Source: Mycoemilia scoparia (lineage: Eukaryota; Kickxellomycota; Kickxellomycetes; Kickxellales; Kickxellaceae). From it: a stretch of 64,000 nt of DNA. The translations under genes and the position numbers were made by a program. Below the pieces are notes generated by a model. The model was given only the letters and a program-made list of their open reading frames with translations. It did no database searches and had not been told where the DNA came from. The DNA lies in assembly GCA_027575805.1 (NCBI GenBank), contig JANBPU010000063.1, forward strand, positions 1 through 64,000. Direction: 5' to 3'. Positions 9,335 to 19,475 of this stretch are shown here, in pieces. Within the stretch, counting starts at the first letter, position 1. Each line of letters starts with the position of its first letter.

Positions 9335-12103
9335 TCATGATATTCCCCAGGAGCCAACCATTTGTATGGCTGTCCTGTCGCCTCGGCTCAGTGATTCTAT
9401 CCTTTTGCTCCCAAGGCCTGCTGTGGGCGTGTCAAGGAAGGCTGCTAGACTGTGCCATGGGTCACGGCCACCTCCCCACCATAGTATCTGGTTTTTGAAC
9501 CTTTCGCCGCTTTCGCGAGACAATGGGCCTTCCCCACCTCTACCGCTCGCTTTGTCGCTACTATTGAAAACGCTGGCCCAGATTTTTGCTGCTAGGGCAC
9601 GGTCAAACAGGTACGAATAGTACGATGCGCCATAACCGACAAGGTGACCAAATCTAGCCTGCCACCTTGTTCCTGGCACTGGTGGGAAAACCCTCGGATC
9701 GCCGCTACCAAAATCGGTATCTGTTTGCAGCTTTGCCAGCATCCTGGTACTCCAGTCAGGAGCCAATGAAAACATATGCTCACCACCATTTCTGTTTATA
9801 TCCCTACCAGTATCACCAATGTAAGCAGAGTGATACTGCTGGTCAAGCATAGACATCAATAGCTGTGCATGACTGTCCATTGCTTCATGATACGATCTTA
9901 GTGCAACATGCTGCTCTACCAGTGCATAGGGAAGTGGCTTGTCCGTTGTGTAGTGTGAAGCAAACAGGGAAAGAACCTCCGGTGAGCGGGCAAAATGCTC
10001 CATTAAGATTGATGGGAGTTCAACAAAATCCACCGGGCAGCGAGTTCCAGCCACATTGTGGTATCCATTCTGGCCAAGCATCGAATGCATGGCGTGCCCC
10101 ATCTCGTGGAACAGCGTCTCAAGTTCATTTAGTGACAACAGTGAAGGCTGGGTATTTGTCGGTGGGCTAAAATCACACATTAGAACTACTAAGGGAAGTT
10201 GGTAGGCACGCCCATCACTGTGATAGACAACGGTCTCGCTTTGAAGAACGCCGTTGTTGTTTCCATTCTCAATACCCACATTCGCCAATCCTTGCTCTGA
10301 TGCCTGCAGGCGCGTATCGTCGTCAACCCTACGAGCACACCTTGCCGTGAAATGTGCTGCCCCAACTGCCATCTTGCCATCGCGAGCAAACACATCACAA
10401 TAAATTATCCCAACCAATCTATCATCTTCATCGACTGCCTCGAGTTTCCGGACCTCTGGGTGCCACAATTCACCAGGCCTGGGCACTGCTGGTCGAAACC
10501 TTATTCCATACAGACACTGGAACAGCTTTGACAATCCTACGACTACTCTTCCCAGGCTAAAGAACGGAGAGAGTGAAGGAAGGGCTGCTTGGGATTGCAT
10601 GCTTCTTGACATTAAAAAGTCCTGATCCCAACTCCACAAAGGCACAGCAGAGCCGCCATCTCTATTATCAGCATTGGCGGGGGATTGGCAAGTTCGCTTA
10701 AAAAACTCAATCTTTTCATTTCGTAGGGCTGATACAAGCTTATTCCACTTAGGTCGAGTATTTTTTGCCAAGTATCTCAAAAACCCTTCGACATGCTCTG
10801 GACTACGTGCCATCTTGTCATGTAAGGCCATTGATGCAAATGAATCAAATCCTACTAACTTGGCTAGTTCTTTACGTTTTTCAAGCATTTTTTCCAAAGC
10901 GTATACCCTGTTTTCTCCACCACCTCTTGAGATTTTGTAAACCTGTTCACGAATGTTTTCGTCTTTACAATCTCGCAAAATATGATGAGCAACGTATTCG
11001 TTAACTGTTACTTCAAGCATCAGGTCTGAATTCTTGAGGCTATTGGTGATACTGCAACTGTTGTCATTGTTGTTGGTGGTAGTAGCGATAGTATCCGAAT
11101 CTCGAATTACTCGACTAAAGTTATATACGATAGCTCTTTCAACTGACGGCATTAATCCATTTAGTTGACTCTTTCTGATTCTAATGACTTTGTCAGATTT
11201 TGATTTTCTCGTGGTCCTTCTTTGTCTACCAACTCCAGGATCCTCATCCCCATTATATGGTCTCAGGAAATCTCGAGACAAGTCATTAATATCAGATGAT
11301 AATTCAATAAATTTCTCATGGGATCTCTTGTCTAAATGGATGCCCGATTTTTCAAAATCTCTTTTAAATGACATTGCAACATAATACTCGATTTCTGTAA
11401 ATCCACCCGAAATCTCTGGGTTCTCCATTACATCGTATACTAATTTATTGTATAACCCAACATGAGTGTTCAGACCATTCATATATTCCAACATGCCTGA
11501 ATATACCTGTTCGGCTGCCATTTGCCATTCAGGTGATGGATGTGCTTGTCGCACGAGTTCGGCCACATCCATTACTTGGCACAAAATGTCGCTTAGCTGG
11601 TCAAATCTTTTTACCACTAGCTTGAGGTCTTGCTTGTTGTGGGAGTTTATGATTATGTTTACTAGTTCTTGAGCTTGGTTAATTGCAATGATACTTGATT
11701 GATGGAATGCTTCTGGTGATTTGAAGCGAGGCTCCAGGAACAGGCCTGTTGGTGGGCCAGAGGGGGTTACTGGGAATTGAACTAGGGTTGGGTCGTCGAA
11801 CAGGTTTTGAAGGTTGGTTTCGTCATGGGTTTTCTTTATGGTTTTCAGGGCGGCGGTGCTGCTATTGAAAGGTTTCGATGTGGTCGTATATTTGGATATG
11901 TTGGTTTTATTTTGACCTGAGTTTTGTATATTAGTGGTATTGATATTATTGATATTAATGATACTTCCTGCGCTGATATATTTGGTAGCTATAGTTCTTG
12001 TCGATTTTAAACTATATCTTGTTCCATCTACTCCTCCTCTTCTAACTACTCTTGTTAGCACGGACTTGCTGGTGTTTTTTAAACTCAAGCAGCTTCCAAG
12101 CAT
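9335..12103 (-). CDS. OCT1: mitochondrial intermediate peptidase (M3 metallopeptidase)
   Basis: This 922-residue single-exon protein removes octapeptides from imported matrix precursors after MPP cleavage (family knowledge). The first about 50 residues are Arg/Ser/Thr-rich without acidic residues, as in a mitochondrial presequence. The zinc site FHEMGHAMHSM is at about 665-675, with the third ligand Glu at about 695 in the VDFVELPS context, the M3 signature. I start at the ATG at 12103 (MLGSCLSL); the in-frame codon three triplets earlier is TTG. The protein is longer than yeast Oct1 (772) because of Asn/Thr-rich and basic insertions near 285-360 and another near 600-625. The C-terminal YSYLFDRALAAKIW block is intact. 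Confidence 0.97.
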   Translation of the reverse strand: MLGSCLSLKNTSKSVLTRVVRRGGVDGTRYSLKSTRTIATKYISAGSIININNINTTNIQNSGQNKTNISKYTTTSKPFNSSTAALKTIKKTHDETNLQNLFDDPTLVQFPVTPSGPPTGLFLEPRFKSPEAFHQSSIIAINQAQELVNIIINSHNKQDLKLVVKRFDQLSDILCQVMDVAELVRQAHPSPEWQMAAEQVYSGMLEYMNGLNTHVGLYNKLVYDVMENPEISGGFTEIEYYVAMSFKRDFEKSGIHLDKRSHEKFIELSSDINDLSRDFLRPYNGDEDPGVGRQRRTTRKSKSDKVIRIRKSQLNGLMPSVERAIVYNFSRVIRDSDTIATTTNNNDNSCSITNSLKNSDLMLEVTVNEYVAHHILRDCKDENIREQVYKISRGGGENRVYALEKMLEKRKELAKLVGFDSFASMALHDKMARSPEHVEGFLRYLAKNTRPKWNKLVSALRNEKIEFFKRTCQSPANADNRDGGSAVPLWSWDQDFLMSRSMQSQAALPSLSPFFSLGRVVVGLSKLFQCLYGIRFRPAVPRPGELWHPEVRKLEAVDEDDRLVGIIYCDVFARDGKMAVGAAHFTARCARRVDDDTRLQASEQGLANVGIENGNNNGVLQSETVVYHSDGRAYQLPLVVLMCDFSPPTNTQPSLLSLNELETLFHEMGHAMHSMLGQNGYHNVAGTRCPVDFVELPSILMEHFARSPEVLSLFASHYTTDKPLPYALVEQHVALRSYHEAMDSHAQLLMSMLDQQYHSAYIGDTGRDINRNGGEHMFSLAPDWSTRMLAKLQTDTDFGSGDPRVFPPVPGTRWQARFGHLVGYGASYYSYLFDRALAAKIWASVFNSSDKASGRGGEGPLSRESGERFKNQILWWGGGRDPWHSLAAFLDTPTAGLGSKRIESLSRGDRTAIQMVGSWGIS

Positions 12104-12551
12104 GGTCTTCAAACTCTTGATCTTTTCCTAGGAAGATAAATACTGTAAGAAGCAATAAGCGTTGACTTTAATAGCAGCAAAAGGCCCAGAATAACACGAT
12201 CAGTTGGAAATACAAGATAAGCTATTGTTGAGTATTATCCTCGCATATATCCAATTGTCCAAAATTATTTAGCATCGAATAGATTATGGTACACCAATTT
12301 TAAACTAAAAGGCATTAGTTATTGATAAAATTTATACCTTAGGTGTAAATAATTACTACAAACTGAAATATGAATTTAATTTGTTATGTGTATAAAATAT
12401 GTGGATTCGTAATATTCAAAAATCTCAAAGGGTGCTACATAGTGCTAATTGATAAACACCTGAGTGCTTGTGAAAAGCGGCAATCATTCACAAAACTATT
12501 TTATGGTAAGCCTATTATTGGCATACACATATACACACATTTTCTCCCTCT
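12104..12551. other. intergenic region between OCT1 and the mitochondrial HMG gene
   Basis: AT-rich spacer that must hold the OCT1 promoter and the 3' end of the HMG gene. No other feature is seen. Confidence 0.5.
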
Positions 12552-13918
12552 TTAATGTTCCATAGCGCTATGGTACTCAGCTTTCTTCTTTTCTGCCTTT
12601 TGGATAAAGATCTATAACAATAGATATTAAACAGAGATGTTATTTTAGATACTTGTATACTTCCGGGTTATAATACATTGGTGTATAAATAAAATGGATG
12701 TCGGTGTATGATCTTACATTCTTCTCAGCATCGTTCAAAGTCTTCCATTTGCCAGCAAGAGTCTTGAGAATCTCTGGTGATGTGGATCTGGGGGCGTCAT
12801 GACTAGCGTCGGAGTACTTCTCTTTGATAAATATGCTGAATGCTGTGGGAGGGCGCTTGGGGGCAAATGGATTGGTCAGCAACTTGAGCTTGCTTTTGCC
12901 CTCAGCCTTGGCATTGGCATTGTAGCGCTTACGACGAGCATTTTCCAACTTAACTAGCTCCATGTCAACAGTTTTCCACCAGTCACGGAGTATATTCTCG
13001 TATTCTTTTTTTGCCTGGTTGAATTTCTTGACGTATGGCTATACACATAGGAATTGATTATATATCAAATCCGCATGTCCCTTTATTTGGATTTATTAAA
13101 TACCGAGTATAGTATATTAATGATGCAGTACCTCCTTATCATGTTCACTCAACTGGCGCCATTTCTGAGCAGCAGCACCTGAATAGGCAGTGATACCTTC
13201 GCTACCAGCAACTTCCGGGGCGTTCTTGAACTGGTCTTTAAAGAAAGCAATGTATGCCGAGGTGATGGATTTCTTTGGTTCCTTGATGAAAGCTAAACAT
13301 GGGAAGCAGAATCATGATCCGATATTAGCCACATCATTCGTCATACCAGTAATAATAATAACAATAATTCATTGGTATTTTTACTAATATCAAAACACAT
13401 TCTTGTTGGTTACATTTCTTGAACATTTACACTTACCTCTCTTTTTATTCAAAAGGGCTTATTTATATAAACAACAATTATAAAACAGAAGTATGTTTAG
13501 ATTTCTTGTCCTTTACAAATACTAGCCATAAAGTGTCGTAGTTGATGTAAAGACATGTCAGTTACCTTCTCTCTGCTCCTTCTTCGTTGGGTCCTTCTTC
13601 TTAGTAGGCTTGGGTCTTCCAGGTGCGGCCTTCTTCTTTTCAGATGCAACATTCTTAGTCTTCTTGACTGTCTTCTTTTTAGTAGTAGTAGTAGCAGCAG
13701 CAGCAGCCCGGGTAGATAGCTGAAGTGCACCAAGCTGCCTGGCAATACCAAATACCGCTTGAGACTATACATGTGTGTCGTAAATTTAGAAACCCTGTTA
13801 GTAAACCCCGACACACCCACCAAAATGAAAAGGAATTGCTTGCTAATCAGGAAACATAGGACTAGGTGAAATCGCTACTGACTTTGAGGTGTGGTCTAAA
13901 AATATGAGTTGCAAGCAT
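12552..13918 (-). CDS. mitochondrial HMG-box DNA-packaging protein (five exons)
   Basis: I assembled five exons: 13883-13918, 13566-13764, 13132-13292, 12718-13038 and 12552-12611. All four introns are GT-AG and all phases agree, giving 258 residues. The N-terminus (MLATHIFRPHLK, then SQAVFGIARQLGALQLSTR) is a basic presequence, followed by a Lys/Pro-rich linker. Two HMG boxes follow: one around EPKKSITSAYIAFFKDQF..AQKWRQLSEHDKE and one around APKRPPTAFSIFIKEKY..LAGKWKTLNDAEKN, the latter closing in the last exon. Presequence plus two boxes is the architecture of Abf2/TFAM, which compact mitochondrial DNA. Targeting is predicted, not shown. The gene sits next to another mitochondrial gene (OCT1). 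Confidence 0.9.
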
Positions 13919-15408
13919 TTCGCTACACTTGACTGAACGTATTTGTGTGTTTGGGGTTTAAGATAAGAAGCAGTGGGCTTATAAAAGTGGTTAAAAAGAA
14001 GAAAAGTGAGTGAGAGAAAAAAGCAACAAATGTTTCAGCGTATAATTATTACAACAAAATTGGTTTTGAAAAGCACTATTGAGTAGTTTAATCAACCGTG
14101 TCGTTTAAGACATTTATTGGCTAAAAATGCAAAATAGGTCAAGAGATGACGTATAACGCGTTTAAGCTAATTATCAACCAATATTTTTGCGTTTTCATGG
14201 TCTTTAGACTTATAATTATGAAGCGACTATTATATGGCTTTATTTCACAACAGTAAAAGTTTGGGATATTTTTAGTCAAGACTCAATTTGGACAATAGGT
14301 ACCTGCCTGTTTATGTGTGTATGTCTTTATCAATTATATAGATCTTCTTATTGTTTAAAGCTATAAAGTATAAAACTTTTTGTTAGAACACCGCTATAGC
14401 CACTATTCCAAAAGAGTGACCACACTGATGGGGAGTTATCAGGGCCATATTTAAGGATTTATTGGGCGTATATTGTTGGATGTGGCCTATATTCCAACAC
14501 TTTTAAAGTCGCCAGTTCCAAATGCTCATGATCCAGTGTGCGACTCTCTTATCACAGTCAACTCTATTCGCCAGAGCAGCTTTTTAAGCATTTTAAACCT
14601 ACTTTGCAATGATCTGTGTGTTTTACCAACTACTAGTGTTTAATAATAAAAATAATAAAGTAATTTTCACGCCACACGTTTATGTTTATACATTTTCTCA
14701 TTGTTGCCTTTTGGAAACTAAAAACAAATCCAACATCCGGATAATGAAAGGATTTTTCTGATGTATATTTTCGTATTCAGCAAAGCCCATTGTACTACTG
14801 ATGTTGAGCCATAGTTCTTGATAATAGTAACAATTTGCTCATTACAATGTGAATAGTTGCAATTTTAGTTATCTTCGACGCCAGGTATGTATTGGTTGCT
14901 TTTATGATCCTGCCCAACGTCTTTCTGTGCTTAGCAAACCTCCACGAATTTCTCTAGAGCTCCATCATTCTAGTTAGAAATGGACATTGTTTCTTTTGTT
15001 TAAAAATACGGTCATCCCCGCCCTCCCTATGAAAAGCTAAGTGATAGATACTCTCTAAAAGCGAATCACAAACTGTAATATCAAATTGCCTTGCAAATTA
15101 CACACAAACCATTACTCACCACCATCATTAGAATAAAATGTTCCCAAAAAGTATACCAATAAAATTATTAATATATTATCAAATTTAGATCTTCATAATA
15201 AAGATTATGAGACATTACAGAATCGATGTATAAAATAAAAGTTGAAATAATGAAGAAAAGTACCACAATGGAGTTTTTTTGAATTTTGTGTCTACTAGAA
15301 TATTACATAGATGAAATGTAGACTTCTGAGAAAAATGAGAGAAACCAACTAATGGAGCTCACACCCACACAGGCATAAATGGATAGAGAGATTAAACCAG
15401 CACATGAA
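13919..15408. other. intergenic region upstream of the mitochondrial HMG gene
   Basis: Contains one 119-bp copy of repeat family B (14381-14499, listed separately) and AT-rich sequence. No gene is supported. Confidence 0.55.
14381..14499 (+). repeat. 119-bp repeat, family B, copy 1
   Basis: Begins TGTTAGAACACCGCTATAG and ends GGCCTATATTCCAACA. By eye it matches the copy at 49703-49821 at 114 of 119 positions with no indel. The ends are imperfect inverted repeats (TGTTRGAA), suggesting a miniature element. Confidence 0.85.
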
Positions 15409-18400
15409 CTAACATTGGGGGTTGGTTTGGACAAAAGTGGTGGGAGCCAACTGATTAGACAAATACAAGTTGGCATTAATATCAACCGAAGCAGGCTCAA
15501 GGTGTGCAGTATATCCCTTTGGTAATTGGTAGTTTGGGTTTTGTTGGATTCCATTTTTACTATAAATGATAGATGATGCAGACGACTTCTTAGTATGACT
15601 TAGCGGGAACTGAGTTGAAGTATTATTGGTGAATGATGTCAAGATGGGTGATTTGATGGTAGCTGTTGACGGTCCTTGTACCATGTATGGCCCAGATGTA
15701 GCGATAACACCAGCTACACCATTATTATGTACGGCACTGTTTGTGGCTGTGGTGAACGAAGCTGAGATTCCAGGAAAAGATAGTGTTGATGAGGATCCGT
15801 TTGTTGCACCGTCATCGTCTATCCAACCTCCAGTGGTTGAAGTTGGAATCTTTTGAAGAGTTGACATTGGTGTGATGGGAGTACTGTCGGGAGCAATTGG
15901 GCTTATCTGAGATGTAGGAGGAACCATTGGTGAAGAGGCAGCGTTCATGTATCCTGCAGTGCCAGTTGAGACTGTCATTACTGGCGAAGTGACCATAGGT
16001 GCACTGGTATCTGCGGTAGTGATGGCGGAAGATGTCGCTGCGACACTTCCTGAAGAAACAGTGGCAGGAACTTCTGTCTCGGGATCATTGGTTAAATCAA
16101 CATGGTCCAAGAAAGATGCTTCGCTAAGACGGTTATATCCAGAAGACAAGAAAGAAGGTGGAAGCTTGGCCTTCTCCTTCAGTGACTTTTCTTCACGCTC
16201 ATATTCTTCAGCCTCCTGTTGTTGAAGTTGATTCTCGCCCTGCTTATGAACATCATCAGCTTCTTGGGCAGTCATGACACAATGGCTGTCTGTCTTTTCA
16301 TCCAACTCTTCTTCTACGGATAGCAGATCTTCCTCTCCTCCATTTACAGCTTTGGTACTTACTGGAGCAGCATATGAAGAGGAAGTTGTGCTCTGCGGAT
16401 AGCTGTTGTGACTTGGAATACGTGTTGAAGAACGACGACGAATGTTGAGACAGTATTGCTGGTCTTGATAGTACTGTGGCTGGTATTGTTGGGGCAATTG
16501 CTGAGCGAATTGAGATACCATGGGTTGTGACATTTGTGGCTGGAACATTGGCTGAGATACCATATGTGGGGACATTGGTTGGGATACTTGCTGCTGTTGC
16601 TGTTGAGGAACAATCCTTGTCATAGTGCTGGGGTCAATTAGGGTACCATCTGGTGCGATATATACCTGGCGGAGCTGAACTGGTTGGAATTGCTGCTGCT
16701 GTTGCTGCTGTTGATGTTGTTGCATCTGCTCTTGCAAACGTTGCTGTTCCAATCGTTGCTGCTCAAACTCCTGCTGTTGCAACTCTAGTTCGCGCTTCTT
16801 TTGTTCGATCTTCATCTGCTGCATCTGTTGTGAGAGTTGCTGAAGCTGCTGAAGCTGTTGGGTTGGGTTTTGGTGATCAAAGTTTTGTGATACAGACTTT
16901 GAAATCATACTGGCTTTCGATTTATATGCCTCTGACTCTGGCGTAGAGATCTGCTGGGGCATTTTGGCAACAATGTTTTCCTGGACATTTGTGTCCTGGT
17001 CCTTGCCATTCTTTATGGCCTGTGAAAGGTGTTCAAGATAATCTTGGTCACTGACTGGAGGACACCAAGCAGGGGCGCCAAATGGATCATGGTCTTCTTC
17101 AACCATCTTTCGCCACTGCGGGTCATAATAAAGCCCGAATTCGCGATAACGCTTGAGCAAGAACAAATCTTTGCTTTTGATAAAACGTGTAGCCCAAGAG
17201 CCAAGGAGAATCCAGGGTGTGTGGGTGATACCACCCTGAGAGCCTAGAGAGATCGAAATACGGTAAGTGGGATCCTCCCACGTAGGCAGCGAGATATGCT
17301 TCCAGTTTTCACGGCCCTTCTTCCACGCCTTGAACATTTTTGCAATACAAGCACCTACATGCTTACCCATGCTGTCAGCCTTACCGGCCAACTTCTGTCC
17401 AGGAATGTTAGTACAGTCGCCAGCAGAGAAGATGTTAGGGAAGTCGGGGTGGGCAATCTGTAGGGTTGGGCGGACCTTTATTTCACCAGTCTGTGGATTG
17501 ATTATCCTTTCAACCTGGTTTGGAACGAGAGAAAACATGAACTCAGACCTGGTCTGAATTCCACTGCACAAAAACTGCAAATCTGAGAAGATTTCCCTCC
17601 CACTGGTGGTTTTCATCCATCTAGGGTGGATTTCATAGGTAAGCGGATCATCTTCGGGTATTATGACTCGTTCATTTAGAATAATATTGACGCCCATTGA
17701 CTCGAGTTCCTTGTACAGCCTGTTCCAGAACTTTGCGTTACCTTCGCCGTTAAGCAAGTGGGCACATTTGTGTACGATTGTCACTTCTTTTTTGGGATAT
17801 GCTGCTGCGATTTCGCCAGCCATTTCAACTCCAGTCGCTCCACCGCCAATTACAAGGATCGAATCGGCTTCTTTGACCTTGCGGGCAAAGTCGAACTGCT
17901 CGCTCATACCTACAAGTGAGCTGGGAGTGTCCATTTTGGAGGGTTTAGGATATTCAGAACCAGTGGCTACACACAAGACATCGTAGGGGAAGACCCGACC
18001 ATCGGTAAGCACAACCTGCTCAGGCAACACGGCACCGACTGATCCTTGAATAACCCTGTTTTTGGGCTTGTTGAAAATGTGATCATAGGGCAACCACAGC
18101 CATGGGATAATTTGCGGGTAAGCAACGGCCCGAAGCGCCGCGGGATTATAATAATATTTATCTCGCTTTTCGATCACTGTGATTTGGAGCTGACGCGAAG
18201 TGCACTGGCGCTCTAGTTCCTTGGCAGCATGGATGCCACCAAAAGAGCCGCCAATAATGACGACACGGAATATGGAGTTACGGTTGTTGCTGAAGGGAGA
18301 TAGACTGGCCAAGTCTGAGAGCGTAAAGCTGGGATTACTTTGGTCTATATTGGCAAACTTTGCACCTGAAGTGCCGATGCTGTCCTTGTTAGATGACTGA

Positions 18401-18534
18401 CGGTTATGCGAATAGGTTCCGCCGTTGCGACTTTTAATGGCAGCTGTTGCTGCTGCTGCGGTAGCAGCTACTGATGAGGAGCCGCCACTGTTGCTTCCTT
18501 TGGTAAGGTTCGACATGTTGGATAGCAGAGACAT
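15409..18534 (-). CDS. AIFM2/FSP1-like FAD-dependent NAD(P)H oxidoreductase with long Q-rich tail
   Basis: This is a 1041-residue single-exon protein. Residues about 90-480 form a two-dinucleotide-binding flavoprotein. The FAD site is VVIIGGSFGG (91-100), the NAD(P)H site is VIGGGATGVEMAGE (228-241), and the FAD-closing motif is IFSAGDC (368-374). The overall order resembles AIFM2/FSP1 (NADH:quinone oxidoreductase) and related Ndi1-type enzymes. Residues about 500-1041 are low-complexity: poly-Q/QM stretches (about 570-690), an acidic segment, then Ser/Thr/Pro-rich sequence. The frame is open throughout without a splice signal I trust. The tail is far longer than in typical family members of about 370-400 residues. 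A TATATAAA on the same strand lies at 18754-18761. The specific substrate is unknown. Confidence 0.88.
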   Translation of the reverse strand: MSLLSNMSNLTKGSNSGGSSSVAATAAAATAAIKSRNGGTYSHNRQSSNKDSIGTSGAKFANIDQSNPSFTLSDLASLSPFSNNRNSIFRVVIIGGSFGGIHAAKELERQCTSRQLQITVIEKRDKYYYNPAALRAVAYPQIIPWLWLPYDHIFNKPKNRVIQGSVGAVLPEQVVLTDGRVFPYDVLCVATGSEYPKPSKMDTPSSLVGMSEQFDFARKVKEADSILVIGGGATGVEMAGEIAAAYPKKEVTIVHKCAHLLNGEGNAKFWNRLYKELESMGVNIILNERVIIPEDDPLTYEIHPRWMKTTSGREIFSDLQFLCSGIQTRSEFMFSLVPNQVERIINPQTGEIKVRPTLQIAHPDFPNIFSAGDCTNIPGQKLAGKADSMGKHVGACIAKMFKAWKKGRENWKHISLPTWEDPTYRISISLGSQGGITHTPWILLGSWATRFIKSKDLFLLKRYREFGLYYDPQWRKMVEEDHDPFGAPAWCPPVSDQDYLEHLSQAIKNGKDQDTNVQENIVAKMPQQISTPESEAYKSKASMISKSVSQNFDHQNPTQQLQQLQQLSQQMQQMKIEQKKRELELQQQEFEQQRLEQQRLQEQMQQHQQQQQQQQFQPVQLRQVYIAPDGTLIDPSTMTRIVPQQQQQQVSQPMSPHMVSQPMFQPQMSQPMVSQFAQQLPQQYQPQYYQDQQYCLNIRRRSSTRIPSHNSYPQSTTSSSYAAPVSTKAVNGGEEDLLSVEEELDEKTDSHCVMTAQEADDVHKQGENQLQQQEAEEYEREEKSLKEKAKLPPSFLSSGYNRLSEASFLDHVDLTNDPETEVPATVSSGSVAATSSAITTADTSAPMVTSPVMTVSTGTAGYMNAASSPMVPPTSQISPIAPDSTPITPMSTLQKIPTSTTGGWIDDDGATNGSSSTLSFPGISASFTTATNSAVHNNGVAGVIATSGPYMVQGPSTATIKSPILTSFTNNTSTQFPLSHTKKSSASSIIYSKNGIQQNPNYQLPKGYTAHLEPASVDINANLYLSNQLAPTTFVQTNPQC

Positions 18535-18753
18535 GGCAAGAATACAATGCGATGCCAGTGCTTCTTAAGATGGAATAATGTTTGGGTGCAAAGACGAAGT
18601 TTTTGGAGGATGGCGGACAATGCCGATAGATAAAAACAGCTGGTAATAATAAATGAAGATGTCAAAGCTGTAGATAGTTATATAGAAGCTTTTAGGGAAA
18701 TGTAAATGTTGGACAATTGCTTGACTGATTTCAAACCGGAGATAAAGCAATGG

Positions 18754-18761
18754 TTTATATA
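18754..18761 (-). promoter_or_regulatory. TATA box candidate of the FSP1-like gene
   Basis: TATATAAA on the minus strand lies 220 bp upstream of the ATG at 18534, at a plausible distance for a core promoter with a leader. Confidence 0.45.
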
Positions 18762-19392
18762 CTACAGGGCGAAAAGTGGCTCTGGCTCTAACCATATGGC
18801 AGTGGCGGCCACTTGGGAGTGGCTGTAGCTTGGAAAAGGAACTACAACAGGTACAACCAAATAAGGTGCGACAGAACAGGGTACGTCGTTAGGAATGTGG
18901 GATGGCTGTTTTGGCCATTGGAGTTTGGCACTGAAAATATTTGGGCCCAGGTGGCTAAAATCACTAGTCAATGCACACATACTTCAGACACAAAAAACCG
19001 GGAGGGGGCGCTGGTGGGGATGTGATCATTGCAAGAAATTCTGGCAAGCCAGCTAAGCCAATCTTCAGCTAAGAAGGCTGCAATAACTTTGGGCATTTAC
19101 AGGCTGTCAATTTCAGTATCAGAGGTATGTAATGGGCTTAAATGGTTGGTAAGTGAGACCTGACACAAGCTCGTTTCCTCCCACAATGACAAAGCTTGGC
19201 GATGAGTTGGCTAAGGGGCATCTTGGTTGATCTCTATGGTGTAAAGCAGAAAAAATCACTGACACTGAGGCTATACGGAGCTTGGCCACTAAGCTTTTTC
19301 CTCTGTGTGCGAGTTTAAGGAATAGTTTAAACCACACACCACGCCCTCCCAATAAAATTTAATGATGTATTGAGCATTGAACATAGATCGGG

Positions 19393-19475
19393 GGTATCAC
19401 GAATCGGCATTTGAACCGACCAACTACAGCCACTTTATCACTCACAAGGGCTTCTCAGCTATTCGTAAGTGCCAG
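19393..19475 (-). pseudogene. tRNA-like relic
   Basis: On the minus strand a B-box-like GGTTCAAATGCC lies in a T-arm-like hairpin (GTCGG / CCGAT) about 45 nt after an A-box-like TAGCTGAGAAG. The T loop has one base too many, and acceptor and anticodon stems do not pair convincingly. It is probably a decayed tRNA or tRNA-derived fragment. Confidence 0.3.

Noticed and set aside
9865..10170. Open frame antisense to OCT1
   Set aside because: Lies fully inside the peptidase coding region and has no independent features.
12104..12112. Earlier in-frame start for OCT1 at 12112
   Set aside because: The codon is TTG. The ATG at 12103 gives a normal mitochondrial presequence.
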